Shown: positions 44,214-53,375 of the stretch, one piece after another | Layout of the letters: every line of letters starts with the position of its first letter | How positions within the stretch are numbered: position 1 is the stretch's first letter | Assembly (NCBI GenBank): GCA_964441285.1 | Contig: CAYTUK010000001.1 | Coordinates: 1-64,000 of the forward strand | Direction of reading: 5' to 3' | DNA length: 64,000 bases | DNA from: S010-25 sp964441285 | GTDB lineage: Bacteria; Pseudomonadota; Gammaproteobacteria; SZUA-229 | Translations under genes and position numbers: made by a program | The notes under the pieces: model-generated | Database searches by the model: none | The model's input: the letters and a program-made list of their open reading frames with translations, nothing else | Told to the model about the DNA's origin: nothing

Positions 44214-45728
44214 TTATGGGCTAAAAAATCGATCGAGACTGCGGTAGGCAATCGCTTCAGCAAGATGTGGTATTTCTATACGGCCACTGTCATCTACGTC
44301 AGCGATGGTACGGGCGAGTTTTAAGATGCGATGGTAGGCGCGTGCGGAAAGCTTGAGTTTATTCATCGCTTTATCCAGCAGGTTTTTTTCTGCGCTGTTT
44401 AATTTACAGAATATCTCAATTTCACTAACCGTGAGTTCGGCATTGCACCGTGGACTTCGGGTTAGCTGTTTTTGGTAGGCCTGTTTTACTCGTTCGCGGA
44501 TAATGCGGCTACTTTCACCCTTAGGCGTATTACCATCAAGGGATTTCTGGTCAATGCGTGGTACTTCGATGTGCATGTCGATGCGGTCGAGAAAGGGGGC
44601 GGAGATTTTACTGCGATGTTTTTTCTGCTGGTTGAAGGTGCACTGGCATAGATCTTTACCATCACAGGTGTATCCCTGTGGGCATGGATTCATTGCGGCG
44701 ATAAGCTGGAAGCGGGCAGGGAAATCGGCCTGTCGGGTGGCACGAGAAATAGAAATACAGCCGGTTTCCATTGGTTCACGTAATACGTCGAGGACATGGC
44801 GATCATATTCGGTGAGTTCGTCTAAAAATAACACACCCTGATGCGCCAGCGATATTTCGCCCGGTGTTGGTTTGGAGCCACCGCCAACCAGCGCGACACC
44901 AGATGCGGTGTGGTGTGGGTGTCTGAAAGGGCGTAATTTCCACTGATCGAGGGTGAAACCCTGATGGCTAATTGAACAGATAGAAGCACTTTCCAGCGCC
45001 TGTTGTTCTGTCATTGGTGGCAAGATACCGGCAAGACGGCTGGCCAGCATGGACTTTCCAGTACCCGGTGGGCCAACCATCAGTAAATTGTGTCGACCCG
45101 CTGCGGCTATTTCCAGGGCGCGGCGGGCGTGGTGCTGGCCGCGTACATCGGCCATATCAGGCAGATGACTGGTATTATCTGGCGAGGGTGGCGAGGCTAT
45201 TGCGGCAGGCAGGTCAACAAGGCCTTTCAGGTGTTGGCAGACTTCGAGCAAGCTGTTGGCTGACAGTACTTGAATATTTTCCACCAGGGCGGCTTCCTTT
45301 GCGCTGCTGGCGGGCATGATTAATTTTCTTCCTGCCTGCTGACAGGCCAGAGCGACAGGTAAGCTGCCCTTTACTTTTCTGAGTTCACCCGATAAAGCCA
45401 GCTCGCCATGAAATTCATAATTCTCCAGCAGGTCTGTTTCAAGCTGTTCGGATGCAGCAAGGATACCCAGCGCAATCGACAAATCATAACGCCCGCCATC
45501 TTTGGGTAGGTCGGCGGGTGCCAGGTTGATGGTTATGCGTCTTGCTGGAAATTCAAAATGAGAATTAATAATAGCAGCGCGTACACGGTCTTTGCTTTCA
45601 CGTACTGCGGCTTCAGGTAAGCCAACAATTGAAAGTGCGGGCAGACCATTGGAAATATGGACTTCAACGTGAACATCGGGAGCACTAATTCCGGTAAGGG
45701 CGCGGGTAAAAACGGTGGCGAGTTTCAT
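44214..45728 (-). CDS. comM: ComM/YifB magnesium-chelatase-like ATPase
   Basis: AAA+ helicase of the YifB family; Vibrio and Haemophilus ComM promotes branch migration during natural transformation. From 45728 it has 504 residues: an N-terminal Lon-like domain (AIALGILAAS region), the AAA+ domain with Walker A GPPGTGKS and Walker B VLFLDELTEYDRH, and a C-terminal helical part with SARAYHRILKLARTIAD. An upstream ATG adds three residues. A ubiK-family gene lies upstream on the same strand. Confidence 0.93.
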   Translation of the reverse strand: MKLATVFTRALTGISAPDVHVEVHISNGLPALSIVGLPEAAVRESKDRVRAAIINSHFEFPARRITINLAPADLPKDGGRYDLSIALGILAASEQLETDLLENYEFHGELALSGELRKVKGSLPVALACQQAGRKLIMPASSAKEAALVENIQVLSANSLLEVCQHLKGLVDLPAAIASPPSPDNTSHLPDMADVRGQHHARRALEIAAAGRHNLLMVGPPGTGKSMLASRLAGILPPMTEQQALESASICSISHQGFTLDQWKLRPFRHPHHTASGVALVGGGSKPTPGEISLAHQGVLFLDELTEYDRHVLDVLREPMETGCISISRATRQADFPARFQLIAAMNPCPQGYTCDGKDLCQCTFNQQKKHRSKISAPFLDRIDMHIEVPRIDQKSLDGNTPKGESSRIIRERVKQAYQKQLTRSPRCNAELTVSEIEIFCKLNSAEKNLLDKAMNKLKLSARAYHRILKLARTIADVDDSGRIEIPHLAEAIAYRSLDRFFSP

Positions 45729-45801
45729 AATGACCATTCCATGGTGATGAGCTTCCGTAGAGTTTGCCTAATTATACATAAAAGGCATATTAAGGTGGTT
45801 T

Positions 45802-46047
45802 TTATTTGGATGCGCTTTTTTCCAGCTGCTGTAGCTGTTTTTCAAGTTTATCCAATTTTTCTCGGCTGCGCTGTAGTACGGCCGACTGGATTTCAAATTC
45901 TTCACGAGTGACCAGGTTCAGTTTGGTTAAATAGTCCTGCAATAGAGCGTGGAGACTGTTTTCAATATCTGCAGGCATACTGTGAAGTCTGTCGGGCAGG
46001 AGTTCGCTGATGCGTTGAGTGAGCTCATTGATAGAATTTTGATTCAT
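45802..46047 (-). CDS. ubiK: Ubiquinone synthesis accessory factor UbiK family
   Basis: Small coiled-coil protein of 81 residues, formerly BMFP/YqiC, that assists ubiquinone synthesis with UbiJ in E. coli. The C-terminal half has the VTREEFEIQSAVLQRSREKL coiled-coil signature (key residues R-E-E-F, Q, L-x-x-x-R-x-K). It is upstream of comM on the same strand, as in many gammaproteobacteria. Confidence 0.9.
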   Translation of the reverse strand: MNQNSINELTQRISELLPDRLHSMPADIENSLHALLQDYLTKLNLVTREEFEIQSAVLQRSREKLDKLEKQLQQLEKSASK

Positions 46048-46168
46048 AAGCTGTTTTTTTTATCGCCAGTTTTATTTTTTTTGATACGCCTGCCATTTTA
46101 CCTGTATCTGCGCTGATGTCATAGAGTGAGTGTGACGGTGATGATCTTTTAATCTATAGCAATTGCTA

Positions 46169-46185
46169 TGCACCAAAACGGAACA
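46169..46185 (+). promoter_or_regulatory. NtrC-like enhancer site 1
   Basis: TGCACCAAAACGGAACA agrees with the NtrC consensus TGCACCAAAATGGTGCA at 14 of 17 positions. Its centre lies about 139 bases upstream of the start expected from the sigma-54 promoter at 46290. Confidence 0.65.
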
Positions 46186-46198
46186 CATAAGAAAATGG

Positions 46199-46215
46199 CG
46201 CGCTAAAATGGGGCG
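46199..46215 (+). promoter_or_regulatory. NtrC-like enhancer site 2
   Basis: CGCGCTAAAATGGGGCG agrees with the NtrC consensus at 12 of 17 positions, with a perfect central AAAATGG. The two site centres are 30 bases apart, about three helical turns, and sit at roughly -139 and -109, close to the -140/-108 arrangement of E. coli glnA. Confidence 0.55.
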
Positions 46216-46289
46216 AAGCCAGTAGGTCTGCCCGTTTTATGAAGTGATAAATATTGTTAACACATTGATAAAGAATAATTTATTCTGAT

Positions 46290-46304
46290 TGGCATAGTTA
46301 CTGC
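46290..46304 (+). promoter_or_regulatory. Sigma-54 promoter of the porin-glnK-amtB genes
   Basis: TGGCATAGTTACTGC fits the -24/-12 consensus TGGCAC, 5 bases, TTGC at 8 of 10 positions, with the essential GG and GC exactly 10 bases apart. Transcription would start near 46316, 59 bases before the porin start codon. The upstream region 46048-46289 otherwise contains only the two NtrC-like sites. Confidence 0.8.
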
Positions 46305-46374
46305 TTAACTTCCGTACATAACAGTTTATCGCTGATTATATTTTTCCTTTGATTATTTTTGGAGTCTTTCAACA

Positions 46375-47076
46375 ATGAAAAAATCTTTATTACTGGCAAC
46401 TGCTATTGTTGCTTCGTTAACAAGTGGTATTGCATCGGCTGATCTTACCGCGAATGCGGGTGTTTTCTCTAACTACATCTGGCGTGGTGTGACGCAAACG
46501 AACGATGCAGCGGCTGGCCAGGGTGGTATTGACTGGACTGCAGATTCCGGGCTTTATGCAGGCACTTGGGTTTCAACTTTAGGCAATGGAAATGGCTATG
46601 AAATGGACCTTTATGGTGGTTATACCGGTAAAATTAATGATTTTGGTTATGATGCCAGCGTTATTTCATATCAATATCCGGTTACTTCACCAAGTACAAG
46701 TTTTACCGAAATAGATGTTTCTGGCTCATATAGTCTGGTGACTTTGGGTGCTGCGTATACGATTGATGCGGCTTCCGCAAATAATAACAGTGCCTTTGAT
46801 AAAGGTGATCTGTATCTCTCAGCCAGTGTTGACTTTGCGGTGAATAAGAGTGATGTCAGCTTTTATGCAGGCACCTATCGATTTACTAATGATGGTAACC
46901 CTGACATCGGTGCTATTAATTATAGCCATCTTGGCGCAAGCATCAGCAAAGACGGCTTTACCTTTGCTGCAGATAAAAACAATATTGATGCTAACAATAC
47001 AGCACTTGGTGCAGCGAATGGCACTGCTGACAATGTTCGTGTCACCGTTAGCTACAGTAAAGACTTTCAACTATAA
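46375..47076 (+). CDS. TorF family putative porin
   Basis: Outer-membrane beta-barrel protein of the TorF/TIGR02001 family, whose members are often next to glnK-amtB. The 233-residue protein has a clear signal peptide ending ASADLT, then NAGVFSNYIWRGVTQTND, the family's most conserved part, alternating aromatic-polar strands and a C-terminal phenylalanine-containing last strand (DFQL). Start follows TTTTTGGAG. Substrate unknown; position and promoter suggest uptake under nitrogen limitation. Confidence 0.9.
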   Translation: MKKSLLLATAIVASLTSGIASADLTANAGVFSNYIWRGVTQTNDAAAGQGGIDWTADSGLYAGTWVSTLGNGNGYEMDLYGGYTGKINDFGYDASVISYQYPVTSPSTSFTEIDVSGSYSLVTLGAAYTIDAASANNNSAFDKGDLYLSASVDFAVNKSDVSFYAGTYRFTNDGNPDIGAINYSHLGASISKDGFTFAADKNNIDANNTALGAANGTADNVRVTVSYSKDFQL

Positions 47077-47112
47077 AGCCGTCGTATTATTTATTTAACC
47101 AAATAGTTTTTG

Positions 47113-47142
47113 CCTGTCCTCGATGATGAGGGCAGGTTTATT
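47113..47142 (+). terminator. Hairpin between the porin gene and glnK
   Basis: CCTGTCCTC (47113-47121) and GAGGGCAGG (47128-47136) pair with one G-T position around a 6-base loop, followed by TTTATT. It may partly stop transcription so that the porin is made in excess over GlnK-AmtB from the same promoter. Confidence 0.55.
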
Positions 47143-47158
47143 CTGAGGAGTGACGATT

Positions 47159-47497
47159 ATGAAAATGATTACTGCAATCATTAAACCCTTCAAACTCGAT
47201 GATGTGCGTGAAGCCTTATCCGAGATTGGGGTACAAGGTATTACGGTGACTGAAGTGAAAGGCTTTGGTCGTCAGAAGGGCCACACAGAACTGTATCGTG
47301 GCGCTGAATATGTTGTTGATTTTTTGCCTAAGGTGAAAGTTGAAATTGCCGTGGGTGCGGACATTGCTGAAAAAGTGATTGAAGGAATTCGGATGGCAGC
47401 CAATACCGGCAAGATCGGTGATGGCAAGATTTTTGTTTCAACTGTTGAAGAAGTTGTCCGTATTCGCACCGGTGAAACGGGTGTCGAAGCGCTGTAA
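47159..47497 (+). CDS. glnK: PII nitrogen-regulatory protein GlnK
   Basis: Trimeric PII signal protein that binds 2-oxoglutarate and ATP/ADP and blocks AmtB. From the ATG at 47159, after a GAGGAGTG ribosome-binding site, it is 112 residues with the classic KMITAIIKPFKLDDVREAL start, the T-loop YRGAEYVVDFLPK with the uridylylatable Tyr51, and GDGKIFV. amtB follows after 18 bases. Confidence 0.97.
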   Translation: MKMITAIIKPFKLDDVREALSEIGVQGITVTEVKGFGRQKGHTELYRGAEYVVDFLPKVKVEIAVGADIAEKVIEGIRMAANTGKIGDGKIFVSTVEEVVRIRTGETGVEAL

Positions 47498-47515
47498 CTA
47501 TTTAGGGGATAGAAA

Positions 47516-48817
47516 ATGAATAAGTTTTTAAATAAACGTTTCGCTACCATTTGGGTCGGTTTGCTGAGTGCAATGCCTACCCTCGCAATGGCGGCGGGGG
47601 ATAAAATTAATACTGGTGATACCGCCTGGATGATTGTAGCAACCGCGCTAGTATTAATGATGACGATTCCTGGTCTGGCACTGTTTTATGCTGGTCTGGT
47701 TCGTTCCAAGAATGTATTGTCGGTGATGATGCAATGTTTTGCTATTACCTGCGCGATGACAATTTTATGGGTTTTGGTTACTTATAGTCTCGCTTTTGGC
47801 AACGGTGGCAGCATGAATGCATTTTGGGGCGGGTTTGATATGGCCTTCCTGAAAGGGATGACGGTTAACTCAATGCACGGTACGATTCCTGAATCAGTGT
47901 TTATGACCTTCCAGATGACGTTTGCCATTATCACCCCTGCACTGATGGTTGGTGCATTTGCTGAACGGATGAAGTTCTCTGCAATGTTGTTATTTATGAC
48001 ACTGTGGTCAATTCTTGTTTACGCGCCTATTTGTCACTGGGTATGGGGAGGAGGCTGGTTAAGTGGTTACCATGTTCTTGATTTTGCTGGTGGAACCGTT
48101 GTGCATATTAATGCTGGTGTTGCTGGTTTAGTCGCTGCACTTGTGCTTGGTAAGCGCAAAGGATTTCCTACCACTGCAATGCCACCGCATAATTTAACCA
48201 TGTCGGTCATCGGTGCTGCTTTATTGTGGGTTGGCTGGTTTGGCTTTAATGCTGGTAGTGAGCTGGCTGCAGATAATGTTGCTGGTATGGCGCTGGCTGT
48301 CACCCAGGTTGCAACCGCAGCAGCAGCCCTGTCCTGGATGTTTATTGAATGGAAGGTGCATGGTAAACCGAGTGTATTGGGTATTATTTCTGGCGCGGTA
48401 GCCGGTCTTGTTGCGATTACCCCGGCATCTGGATCAGTTGGCCCGATGGGTGCAATTGCTATTGGTGTTGCTGCTGGTCTTGTGTGTTACTGGGCCGCAA
48501 CCAGTTTGAAACGTGCTATGGGTTATGATGATTCATTAGACGTTTTCGGAGTCCATGCCGTCGGCGGTATTGTCGGTGCAATGCTAACCGGTGTATTTTC
48601 TGCGATTAGCCTGGGAGGGTCGGGTATTACTGGTAGCATTATGCAACAGGTTGGTTCTCAGGCTATCGGTGTGACTGTAACGATTGTTTATACCGGTGTT
48701 GTGAGCTATGTGTTACTGAAAATAATTGATGCAATGATTGGTTTACGTGTTGATGAAAGTCAGGAAGCTGAGGGTCTTGATATAAGCCTGCATGAAGAAC
48801 GCGGTTATATTTTATAG
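47516..48817 (+). CDS. amtB: Ammonium transporter AmtB
   Basis: Ammonium channel of the inner membrane. The 433-residue protein has a cleavable signal peptide ending MAAGD, eleven hydrophobic segments, the SVMMQCFAI phenylalanine-region motif, the twin histidines in DFAGGTVVHINAG and FGVHAVGGIVGAM. Regulated by GlnK from the neighbouring gene. Confidence 0.97.
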   Translation: MNKFLNKRFATIWVGLLSAMPTLAMAAGDKINTGDTAWMIVATALVLMMTIPGLALFYAGLVRSKNVLSVMMQCFAITCAMTILWVLVTYSLAFGNGGSMNAFWGGFDMAFLKGMTVNSMHGTIPESVFMTFQMTFAIITPALMVGAFAERMKFSAMLLFMTLWSILVYAPICHWVWGGGWLSGYHVLDFAGGTVVHINAGVAGLVAALVLGKRKGFPTTAMPPHNLTMSVIGAALLWVGWFGFNAGSELAADNVAGMALAVTQVATAAAALSWMFIEWKVHGKPSVLGIISGAVAGLVAITPASGSVGPMGAIAIGVAAGLVCYWAATSLKRAMGYDDSLDVFGVHAVGGIVGAMLTGVFSAISLGGSGITGSIMQQVGSQAIGVTVTIVYTGVVSYVLLKIIDAMIGLRVDESQEAEGLDISLHEERGYIL

Positions 48818-48888
48818 ATAGATGTAGCTTCTATCTGGAGAGCTAAATTCTTACCAAGAAATATTAGACTCCTGTTGCTAACATCGCT

Positions 48889-48917
48889 GGCCGGTCACTT
48901 ATGTGATCGGCCTTTTT
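48889..48917 (+). terminator. Rho-independent terminator of glnK-amtB
   Basis: GGCCGGTCAC and GTGATCGGCC form a 10-bp stem (one G-T pair) with a TTAT loop and a run of five T, 72 bases after the amtB stop and 34 bases before the convergent DUF1631 gene ends. Confidence 0.88.
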
Positions 48918-48950
48918 ATGTGATTCAGTTAATGGATGTCTGTTATCCGT

Positions 48951-51467
48951 TTAGTGGCTAAGGCGAGTAATAACTGACTTTAGGGCATGGTCAAAAACGG
49001 AGTGTCCCATAATAATTTTTGTCCTGTCACTGGCCATTTCTATCGTCAGTTCATCAAATGATTTTTCCACTACCAACTCGCCTTTATGATTAACAAACAT
49101 AAGATTAGAGTCTTCAAGAACAATTACGGACAGTTTGCAGCGGCGGGAAATCTGATCCTCCCCCATATATAGATGAAACCACATGCCTGGCATAATATTA
49201 GCCGGTAGTCTGGACTGAACTTCGTCACTAGAGAGTATTTCAGTGGTGTCGTCCTCACTTTCATCATCCATTTTAGCGATGTTTGCCCCTGCCTTTTCAA
49301 TTTCTTCATCACTAAATCGAACAGCATCGATATGGGCTTTGTAGGTCTGAACTAAACCGTGTATAACTTTTTCAATGTCTGGCTTTGATTTGATCGCATG
49401 GGACAGGTAATTGCGGGTAATTTCCAGCAGTTCATCTTTGTCTTCCAATAAAATGGTATAGTCGTCAGCGGTTCGTACTGGTTGTATGCTCTCGATAATA
49501 TCTCGCAGTGTTTCAACCAGACTGACCCACTCTTCATTCTCCTTGCCATGTTGCAAATAATGGTTAAACATTAAGGTTGGCCAGCGCTTTAGAATAAGTG
49601 GGTGCACCGCCTCAGGCAGTGTTTTTCCCGTGGTGACGACTCGAAGTGCTTTTAATACGGTGTTTCTGGCGTGGTGACGTAAGGTTTGTTGTTGTGCTTC
49701 TATTTCCTTATTACGTGCAATGTCTTCCTGTTTTTGAATGATCTGATTGAGATCGTCCAGCGCCTGCTGGAAGACTCCCGTCGTCATGTCGTATTCTGCA
49801 AGTATATTGCTGATAATTTTATCCAGCTGTTTATATATCTCATCGGTATGGTCGGTAACACCAACACCTACTTCGGCAATTCTATCAAGTAAAACGCGGG
49901 CGGCATGATCATCGTAAATAAAAAACTCCTGATCAGTTATAGAGGCTTTAATGATAGGAATTTGTAACCGTAATAACAGGGTTTTGATGGTGTCTGAAAT
50001 ATCTTCATCATCAATAATGGCATCGAAAATTAGTTCGATAAAATCAATGGTTTTTTCTGCAATTTGATTAATACGCTTGGTGATGACCCCACCGGAACTT
50101 TTGGCAAGTTCTGCAATAACTGCCTGCTTAATGGCTTCTGCATCAAAACGTGCTTGCTGGGGTTGAGCAAATTGTGGCTGTGTTTGCAGATCAGATAAAG
50201 CCTGAATAATTTCCTGATGGCCAAAATGTTGTGCTGTACTATCAGGAAATATCGGGCTACCTGATGCAGGTGTCTGTGCCTGGCCACCAATGGTTTCCTG
50301 ATTGATGGGGGTTCCCAGAAAATCGCCCAGTACGTGCCCAACCTGGCTGGCTGGCATCCCTGCGGTATAGTGCTGAAACTCACTACTTGTGGTATTTGTG
50401 GTAGTTGTGTTATTTATACCCATTTTACCCATAGAACCTGGGTTAGCGTGGCCTTGACTCTGGGGCGACGTAGTGTTTGCGGGCGATTGTTGAGGGTGAT
50501 GGTAGGTGCCGCCGGGAGCTGCTGTCATGGCGTAACCACCTATTACGCTGTCACCTCCTGATCCCATATTAACTTTATTGTTGTTACCATCGGTACTCCT
50601 GTCTCCTGTCGGCCCATGTTGAGTGTTTGTTGCTGTTTGTTCTGACCCGGTGGCATTTGATGGGTTTCCATACTGAGTACCTGCCCTGTTCTCATTACCA
50701 GCATCTTCCTGAAGTGGTGCAAGCTGAGTGTCAGTCGATTGATCCGGTTCGCCATTGGAAAGCTGTTCTTTTTTGTCATCTTGCCTGCGCTTTTGTTGTC
50801 GATCATGTAAGTTGAGTTTTATCTGCGGCAGTATGTCGGCATCAATCAGGCGGTTGTTGATGGAGTCATAGAGTGATTCCAGCTTGTTCATCATTTCAGC
50901 TTCAAACAGGTTAAACAGGATTTTTTTATTAACAGGATCAAAGTAGTTTTTGATGCTATCGTTAAATGCCTGGCAGAAGTTGGTTGGGTTGAGCGCCTTT
51001 TTATTAAAGACAGTCTCGGATTTTAACGCCAGGTATTCCAGTCTGGCTTCGAGATGGGAGAGTTGTTCGCGATAACGGGCGGTGGCGCGTCCACTGATAC
51101 TGCTAACCAGAACCATGCCTTCCATTTCATTGGTATCAATCAAGCTAAGCTCGTCTGACTTTTTCTCGTCGAGCCTGGTATTTTCCCGGTATTGGACGGC
51201 AGGGACCAGGTGTTTTTTTATTTCTTTAATGTAATTATCAGCAATCCGGTTTTTTAGTGACTTGATCTGGTTTATCAGCTCAAAATAGCGGGTCTGGTCT
51301 TTATTGCTGGTGGCTTCGTCCGCCATATTAAAGAGTTTGTCCTGTGCGGAATTAAACACTTTTGACAGCAGGTCACTCAGGCGAGTGGTCAAATTGTTTT
51401 TTATATGGACGACAAGTTTGTCGTACTGACTTGCTTTAAGTTTTTTTTTCTGTTTTCTTCTACGCAT
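48951..51467 (-). CDS. DUF1631 family protein
   Basis: Large cytoplasmic protein of unknown function, 838 residues, matching the DUF1631 family known from Pseudomonas and relatives. It has charged N-terminal helices (1-230), a low-complexity middle rich in Gln, Asn, Thr, Gly and Pro (about 235-420), and a helical C-terminal part (about 440-830) that ends with a beta-rich stretch resembling a PilZ-like barrel (MWFHLYMGEDQISRRCKLSVIV). The PilZ likeness is an impression, since no RxxxR motif is clear. It is divergent from the response-regulator gene. Confidence 0.85.
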   Translation of the reverse strand: MRRRKQKKKLKASQYDKLVVHIKNNLTTRLSDLLSKVFNSAQDKLFNMADEATSNKDQTRYFELINQIKSLKNRIADNYIKEIKKHLVPAVQYRENTRLDEKKSDELSLIDTNEMEGMVLVSSISGRATARYREQLSHLEARLEYLALKSETVFNKKALNPTNFCQAFNDSIKNYFDPVNKKILFNLFEAEMMNKLESLYDSINNRLIDADILPQIKLNLHDRQQKRRQDDKKEQLSNGEPDQSTDTQLAPLQEDAGNENRAGTQYGNPSNATGSEQTATNTQHGPTGDRSTDGNNNKVNMGSGGDSVIGGYAMTAAPGGTYHHPQQSPANTTSPQSQGHANPGSMGKMGINNTTTTNTTSSEFQHYTAGMPASQVGHVLGDFLGTPINQETIGGQAQTPASGSPIFPDSTAQHFGHQEIIQALSDLQTQPQFAQPQQARFDAEAIKQAVIAELAKSSGGVITKRINQIAEKTIDFIELIFDAIIDDEDISDTIKTLLLRLQIPIIKASITDQEFFIYDDHAARVLLDRIAEVGVGVTDHTDEIYKQLDKIISNILAEYDMTTGVFQQALDDLNQIIQKQEDIARNKEIEAQQQTLRHHARNTVLKALRVVTTGKTLPEAVHPLILKRWPTLMFNHYLQHGKENEEWVSLVETLRDIIESIQPVRTADDYTILLEDKDELLEITRNYLSHAIKSKPDIEKVIHGLVQTYKAHIDAVRFSDEEIEKAGANIAKMDDESEDDTTEILSSDEVQSRLPANIMPGMWFHLYMGEDQISRRCKLSVIVLEDSNLMFVNHKGELVVEKSFDELTIEMASDRTKIIMGHSVFDHALKSVITRLSH

Positions 51468-51757
51468 TTATATTTTCCATCTAATCCTTTAGTGAATCAT
51501 TATACAATGACGGGCTACCTATGGATGAATTATAGCTGTTTGTCAGTAAAAAACGGAGTCTGAGTTTATAAATATCCGGCACTATCAACTAATTATAAGC
51601 TCAACGGAGTTGAAACTGGGTATTATCCAGCTAAACTTATTACTCAGCACCCATAAATCTGGGTTTTCTCCTGAGTCATTTTAAATCGACATGACAGATA
51701 GGATGGAAATAACCACCACCCGTTTTTGTTTCTACTACATATCTAGAGCTTATTATT
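51468..51757. other. Divergent intergenic region, no gene found
   Basis: 290 AT-rich bases between divergent genes for DUF1631 and the response regulator. Only a short ACCCA/TGGGT hairpin at about 51649-51664 followed by TTTT was noticed. Both promoters must lie here, but I cannot place them. Confidence 0.6.
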
Positions 51758-52879
51758 ATGACTCATCCAGCGCCAGAAAAACCACAGATACTGATCGTCG
51801 ATGATTCCAAAGTGATTCGGATGGCGGCTAAAAAAATGCTATGTAATGATTATGTTATTCAATTGGCTGAAGATGGACAGCAGGGCTGGGAGTATGTGCA
51901 GCAACATACGGATGTGCTGGTGGTTTTTACTGACCTGAGCATGCCATGCATGGATGGTATGGCGTTATTAAAACGCATTCGTGAATCAGGCGAAGATCGG
52001 CTCATCAATTTGCCAGTGGTAATTCTTACTGGGGCCGAAGATAATGAAACAGTTAAAAAACAGGCAATGGATGCGGGTGCAACTGACTTCGTTTTAAAGC
52101 CGTTTGATTCGATAGATTTAATTAGCCGCGCAAAAGCGTATGCACAGTTATCACGCAAAGTTATTGAACTGGAGGCGAGTTCGGCTTATGACAAACTGAC
52201 AGGGTTGTATACCGCCAGATCTCTGTATGAACAAGGCAGTAAAGCCATCTCCTTCTCTCAGCGGCATCATCTTTGCATTAGCCTCTGTGTCTTTGAAGTG
52301 AAAGATATTCAGGCCTATTTCTTAAAATTTGGTAAAAAAGTTGCACAGACTATTTTAATTACCGTGGTTAAACGTATGCGGGATTTAATGCGTAAGGAAG
52401 ATATTGCTGCGCGACTGGACCTGTCTCGATTCGCGTTAATTTTACCGCTGACAGATGAGCAGAAAACACGTATTGTGGTCGAGCGAATACAGCAGAATAT
52501 TCGTAAGCTGGTGTTTGAAATTGGCGGAAATAAAATACAGCTGGTGATGAATTGTGGAATTACTACTTCAAATATGGCTAAACCTGTTTCAATCAAGCAG
52601 CTGTTGCAGCAGGCTGAAACCGCATTAAAGGGGCTGGGCTGTACAAAAACAATGCAGCTGGCGTATTATAGCGGTGATCAGGGTGTTAAAGGAAACAGTG
52701 GTGTTGACTTATCTGAAAAAGAAATGGAGCAGGCCTTTGGGTATATCATGCGCGGTGAGTATGACAGACTGTCCGAGCAATCTATTTCACTCATGGCTAA
52801 ACAATTATCTGCCTTTATGCAGTATGTGGACGAGCGCCATGCCAATGCTTCTGTTCCAGAAAATAAGGCGGAGAATTAG
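51758..52879 (+). CDS. Response regulator with degenerate GGDEF-like domain
   Basis: Two-domain signalling protein of 373 residues. The receiver domain (about 9-130) is intact: Asp15/16, phosphoacceptor Asp59 in VVFTDLSMP, Thr in ILTGAED and Lys in FVLKPFD. The second domain (about 150-310) has the diguanylate cyclase fold pattern (YDKLTGLYTARSLYEQ) but the signature GGDEF is replaced by DLSRF at 221-225, so it should not make cyclic di-GMP. It probably binds a ligand or partner. No histidine kinase gene is adjacent. Confidence 0.9.
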   Translation: MTHPAPEKPQILIVDDSKVIRMAAKKMLCNDYVIQLAEDGQQGWEYVQQHTDVLVVFTDLSMPCMDGMALLKRIRESGEDRLINLPVVILTGAEDNETVKKQAMDAGATDFVLKPFDSIDLISRAKAYAQLSRKVIELEASSAYDKLTGLYTARSLYEQGSKAISFSQRHHLCISLCVFEVKDIQAYFLKFGKKVAQTILITVVKRMRDLMRKEDIAARLDLSRFALILPLTDEQKTRIVVERIQQNIRKLVFEIGGNKIQLVMNCGITTSNMAKPVSIKQLLQQAETALKGLGCTKTMQLAYYSGDQGVKGNSGVDLSEKEMEQAFGYIMRGEYDRLSEQSISLMAKQLSAFMQYVDERHANASVPENKAEN

Positions 52880-52901
52880 TCGGGATAGTGAGTAGTGAGT
52901 C

Positions 52902-53321
52902 ATGTCAGCTAAATTACAGAATATTTCAGCAAAAGAGGCCTGGGAAATTTGCCAGATAAATTCTCGGGCGTTATTGATTGATGTACGTTCCAGCATGGAG
53001 TATTTGTTTGTTGGCCATCCAAAAGGTGCAATTCACATCCCCTGGATTGATGAACCAGACTGGGAGGTAAACTCGGCTTTTGTCACTGAGATCCGTAAGT
53101 TGGCGTTAGGCGGTTTGCATGAAGGTATTGATGATGTGCCGATTATATTAATTTGTCGCAGTGGTAACCGTTCTACCGATGCAGGTCAGGCATTAATTGA
53201 TGCAGGCCTGGTGAATGTATCACATATCGAAGAAGGTTTTGAGGGTGAACTGGATGAAAATCACCATCGCAGTACACTGGGCGGTTGGCGCTATCACGAT
53301 TTCCCCTGGGAACAGTGTTGA
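52902..53321 (+). CDS. Rhodanese-like sulfurtransferase
   Basis: Single rhodanese domain of 139 residues, with LIDVRSSMEYLFVGHPKGAIHIPW and the active-site loop CRSGNRS containing the catalytic cysteine. No signal peptide, so cytoplasmic. It begins 22 bases after the response regulator. Substrate unknown. Confidence 0.9.
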   Translation: MSAKLQNISAKEAWEICQINSRALLIDVRSSMEYLFVGHPKGAIHIPWIDEPDWEVNSAFVTEIRKLALGGLHEGIDDVPIILICRSGNRSTDAGQALIDAGLVNVSHIEEGFEGELDENHHRSTLGGWRYHDFPWEQC

Positions 53322-53375
53322 TCATACCGTCAGTTATCGACACTGGTCATTACAGTAATAGAACTTCCACCGCGT

